Part shown: in pieces, positions 63,217-64,000 of the stretch
Layout: every line of letters begins with the position of its first letter
How positions within the stretch are numbered: position 1 is the first letter of the stretch
Source of the DNA: Imperialibacter sp040222815
Lineage (GTDB): Bacteria > Bacteroidota > Bacteroidia > Cytophagales > Cyclobacteriaceae
NCBI RefSeq assembly: GCF_040222815.1
Contig: NZ_JAVKCH010000037.1
Coordinates: 50,884 to 114,883 of the forward strand
Direction: 5' to 3'
DNA: 64,000 bases
Program-made: the position numbers and the translations under genes
The notes under the pieces: generated by a model
What the model was told of the DNA's origin: nothing
Databases searched by the model: none
The model's input: the letters and a program-made list of their open reading frames with translations, nothing else

Positions 63217-64000
63217 TTAGTTTTTAATTACCCGGAAAACTTCAGCGTAACTTTCACCGCTGATGTTGAGCAGGTACACGCCAGGACCTATGTCCTCCAC
63301 GAGGATGTTCGTTTTGGATTGATCCAGATTTAGGTCACCATATTTCACCACTTGCCCGCTTATTTGCGTAAGCCTGTAGCTGGCTTTGGTGATATTATTG
63401 GGTAGTTCAATTTCAATATAGCTCTGTGCCGGATTGGGGTACACCTGCACTTTATCAGCTAAGTCGTCTCCAACACCTGTTACGGCCGGGGCTACTACCA
63501 GCGTATGGCTTACATCCTCTGCGGCCAGGTAATTGGCGTTCCCAGTTTGCCTGGCAGTAATTTCTATTTCGCCGGCTGCCAGCACCTCAAGGATAGTTCC
63601 GGTTACTTTGGCAATATCAGGATTGCTCGACACAAAGGTTACTGCCAGGCCAGAGGTGGCTTCGGCCACAAGTTCGACAGCCCCATCGCCAGACTCTACA
63701 TCAGGCACATCAAAAGTGATTGTTTGGGCGGCTTTGTTGATCGTTAACACGTGCTCCACACTGGCTGCCGAGCTGTAGCTGTCATTTCCGGGCTGGCTTG
63801 CTTTCAGTGTTACCGTCCCGGCACCCAGTATGGTCACAGTCGATCCTTCGATCATAGCAACGCCAGGCTTGGAGCTGGTTAGCGTCACCGGTAAGCCCGA
63901 GCTTGACGAGGCAGCCAGCTCAAATGTGTCATCCCCAAAAGTTTTGCCTTCTGGTGCTTCAAAGGTTATGGTTTGAACGCCTTTAGATATGGTAAGCAGC
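63217..64000 (-). CDS. T9SS-secreted Ig-like-module protein, 5' part cut off by the window edge
   Basis: The frame is open from 63217 to the right edge; a GTG at 63888 is internal, because the upstream codons continue the same module (QTITFEAPEGKTFGDDTFEL). Visible are two Ig-like modules and a T9SS sorting domain (VQVYPNPAQSYIEIELPNNI to EVFRVIKN). It is a third member of the tandem family, with more divergent modules. Whether it also has ELWxxDGT repeats cannot be seen. Confidence 0.85.
   Translation of the reverse strand, partial: LLTISKGVQTITFEAPEGKTFGDDTFELAASSSSGLPVTLTSSKPGVAMIEGSTVTILGAGTVTLKASQPGNDSYSSAASVEHVLTINKAAQTITFDVPDVESGDGAVELVAEATSGLAVTFVSSNPDIAKVTGTILEVLAAGEIEITARQTGNANYLAAEDVSHTLVVAPAVTGVGDDLADKVQVYPNPAQSYIEIELPNNITKASYRLTQISGQVVKYGDLNLDQSKTNILVEDIGPGVYLLNISGESYAEVFRVIKN

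Noticed and set aside
63217..63888. Complete small T9SS protein starting at the GTG at 63888
   Set aside because: The upstream codons continue the same Ig-like module in frame to the window edge, so the gene is cut off rather than short.
1..64000. tRNA, rRNA, insertion sequences or prophage
   Set aside because: I looked for cloverleaf-like segments, transposase motifs and terminal inverted repeats and found none that could be supported by eye.

Overview
This window looks like chromosomal DNA of a free-living Bacteroidota, most likely of the order Cytophagales (an Imperialibacter/Fulvivirga-like relative is a guess). The grounds are SusC/SusD and FecR/ECF-sigma genes, proteins ending in type IX secretion (T9SS) sorting domains, Bacteroidota gene orders (recJ-lptB-GH3, rbfA-permease) and promoter candidates of the TTG-N19/20-TAnnTTTG kind. 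No rRNA, tRNA, CRISPR array, transposase or phage gene was seen. Both ends cut through genes.

Left part (1-13.3 kb): a cut-off membrane PAS sensor kinase; a LolA-like protein with a nitrilase; an ECF sigma/anti-sigma pair whose 5' region carries a perfect 13-bp inverted repeat; a SNF2 helicase followed by a tiny protein ending CVGCGS; rbfA with a LolC/FtsX-type permease; a polytopic membrane protein; and glyA-tatC-rpiB. Middle part (13.5-39.4 kb) is mostly housekeeping with some accessory genes: pheA, recJ-lptB-GH3, a diheme cytochrome/beta-helix pair, MOSC, an alpha/beta hydrolase, a two-gene sensor kinase operon, hemH, a cysteine desulfurase with glmM, mazG, a DUF1761/AraC/VOC group, and a Tat-exported molybdenum hydroxylase large subunit without its usual partner.

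Right part (39.7-64 kb) is the accessory region. From 39.7 to 53.6 kb all genes point right: ECF sigma, FecR anti-sigma, a SusC receptor with an STN signalling domain, SusD, an FG-GAP/ASPIC lipoprotein, a lipoprotein with a complete vanadate/phosphate-binding site (haloperoxidase/PAP2 fold), and a second FG-GAP/ASPIC protein. This reads as a self-regulated cell-surface uptake and processing system of unknown substrate, and it is the best candidate here for an undescribed system. It ends in a cluster of AAACATAG-CTATGTTT palindromes. Beyond that, on the other strand, lie three tandem giant T9SS-secreted paralogues (the last cut by the edge). The two complete ones have ELWxxDGT repeats, an anchor-D-like domain and 5 or 6 Ig-like modules; the modules are nearly identical between paralogues while the N-terminal regions have diverged, which suggests duplication with gene conversion.
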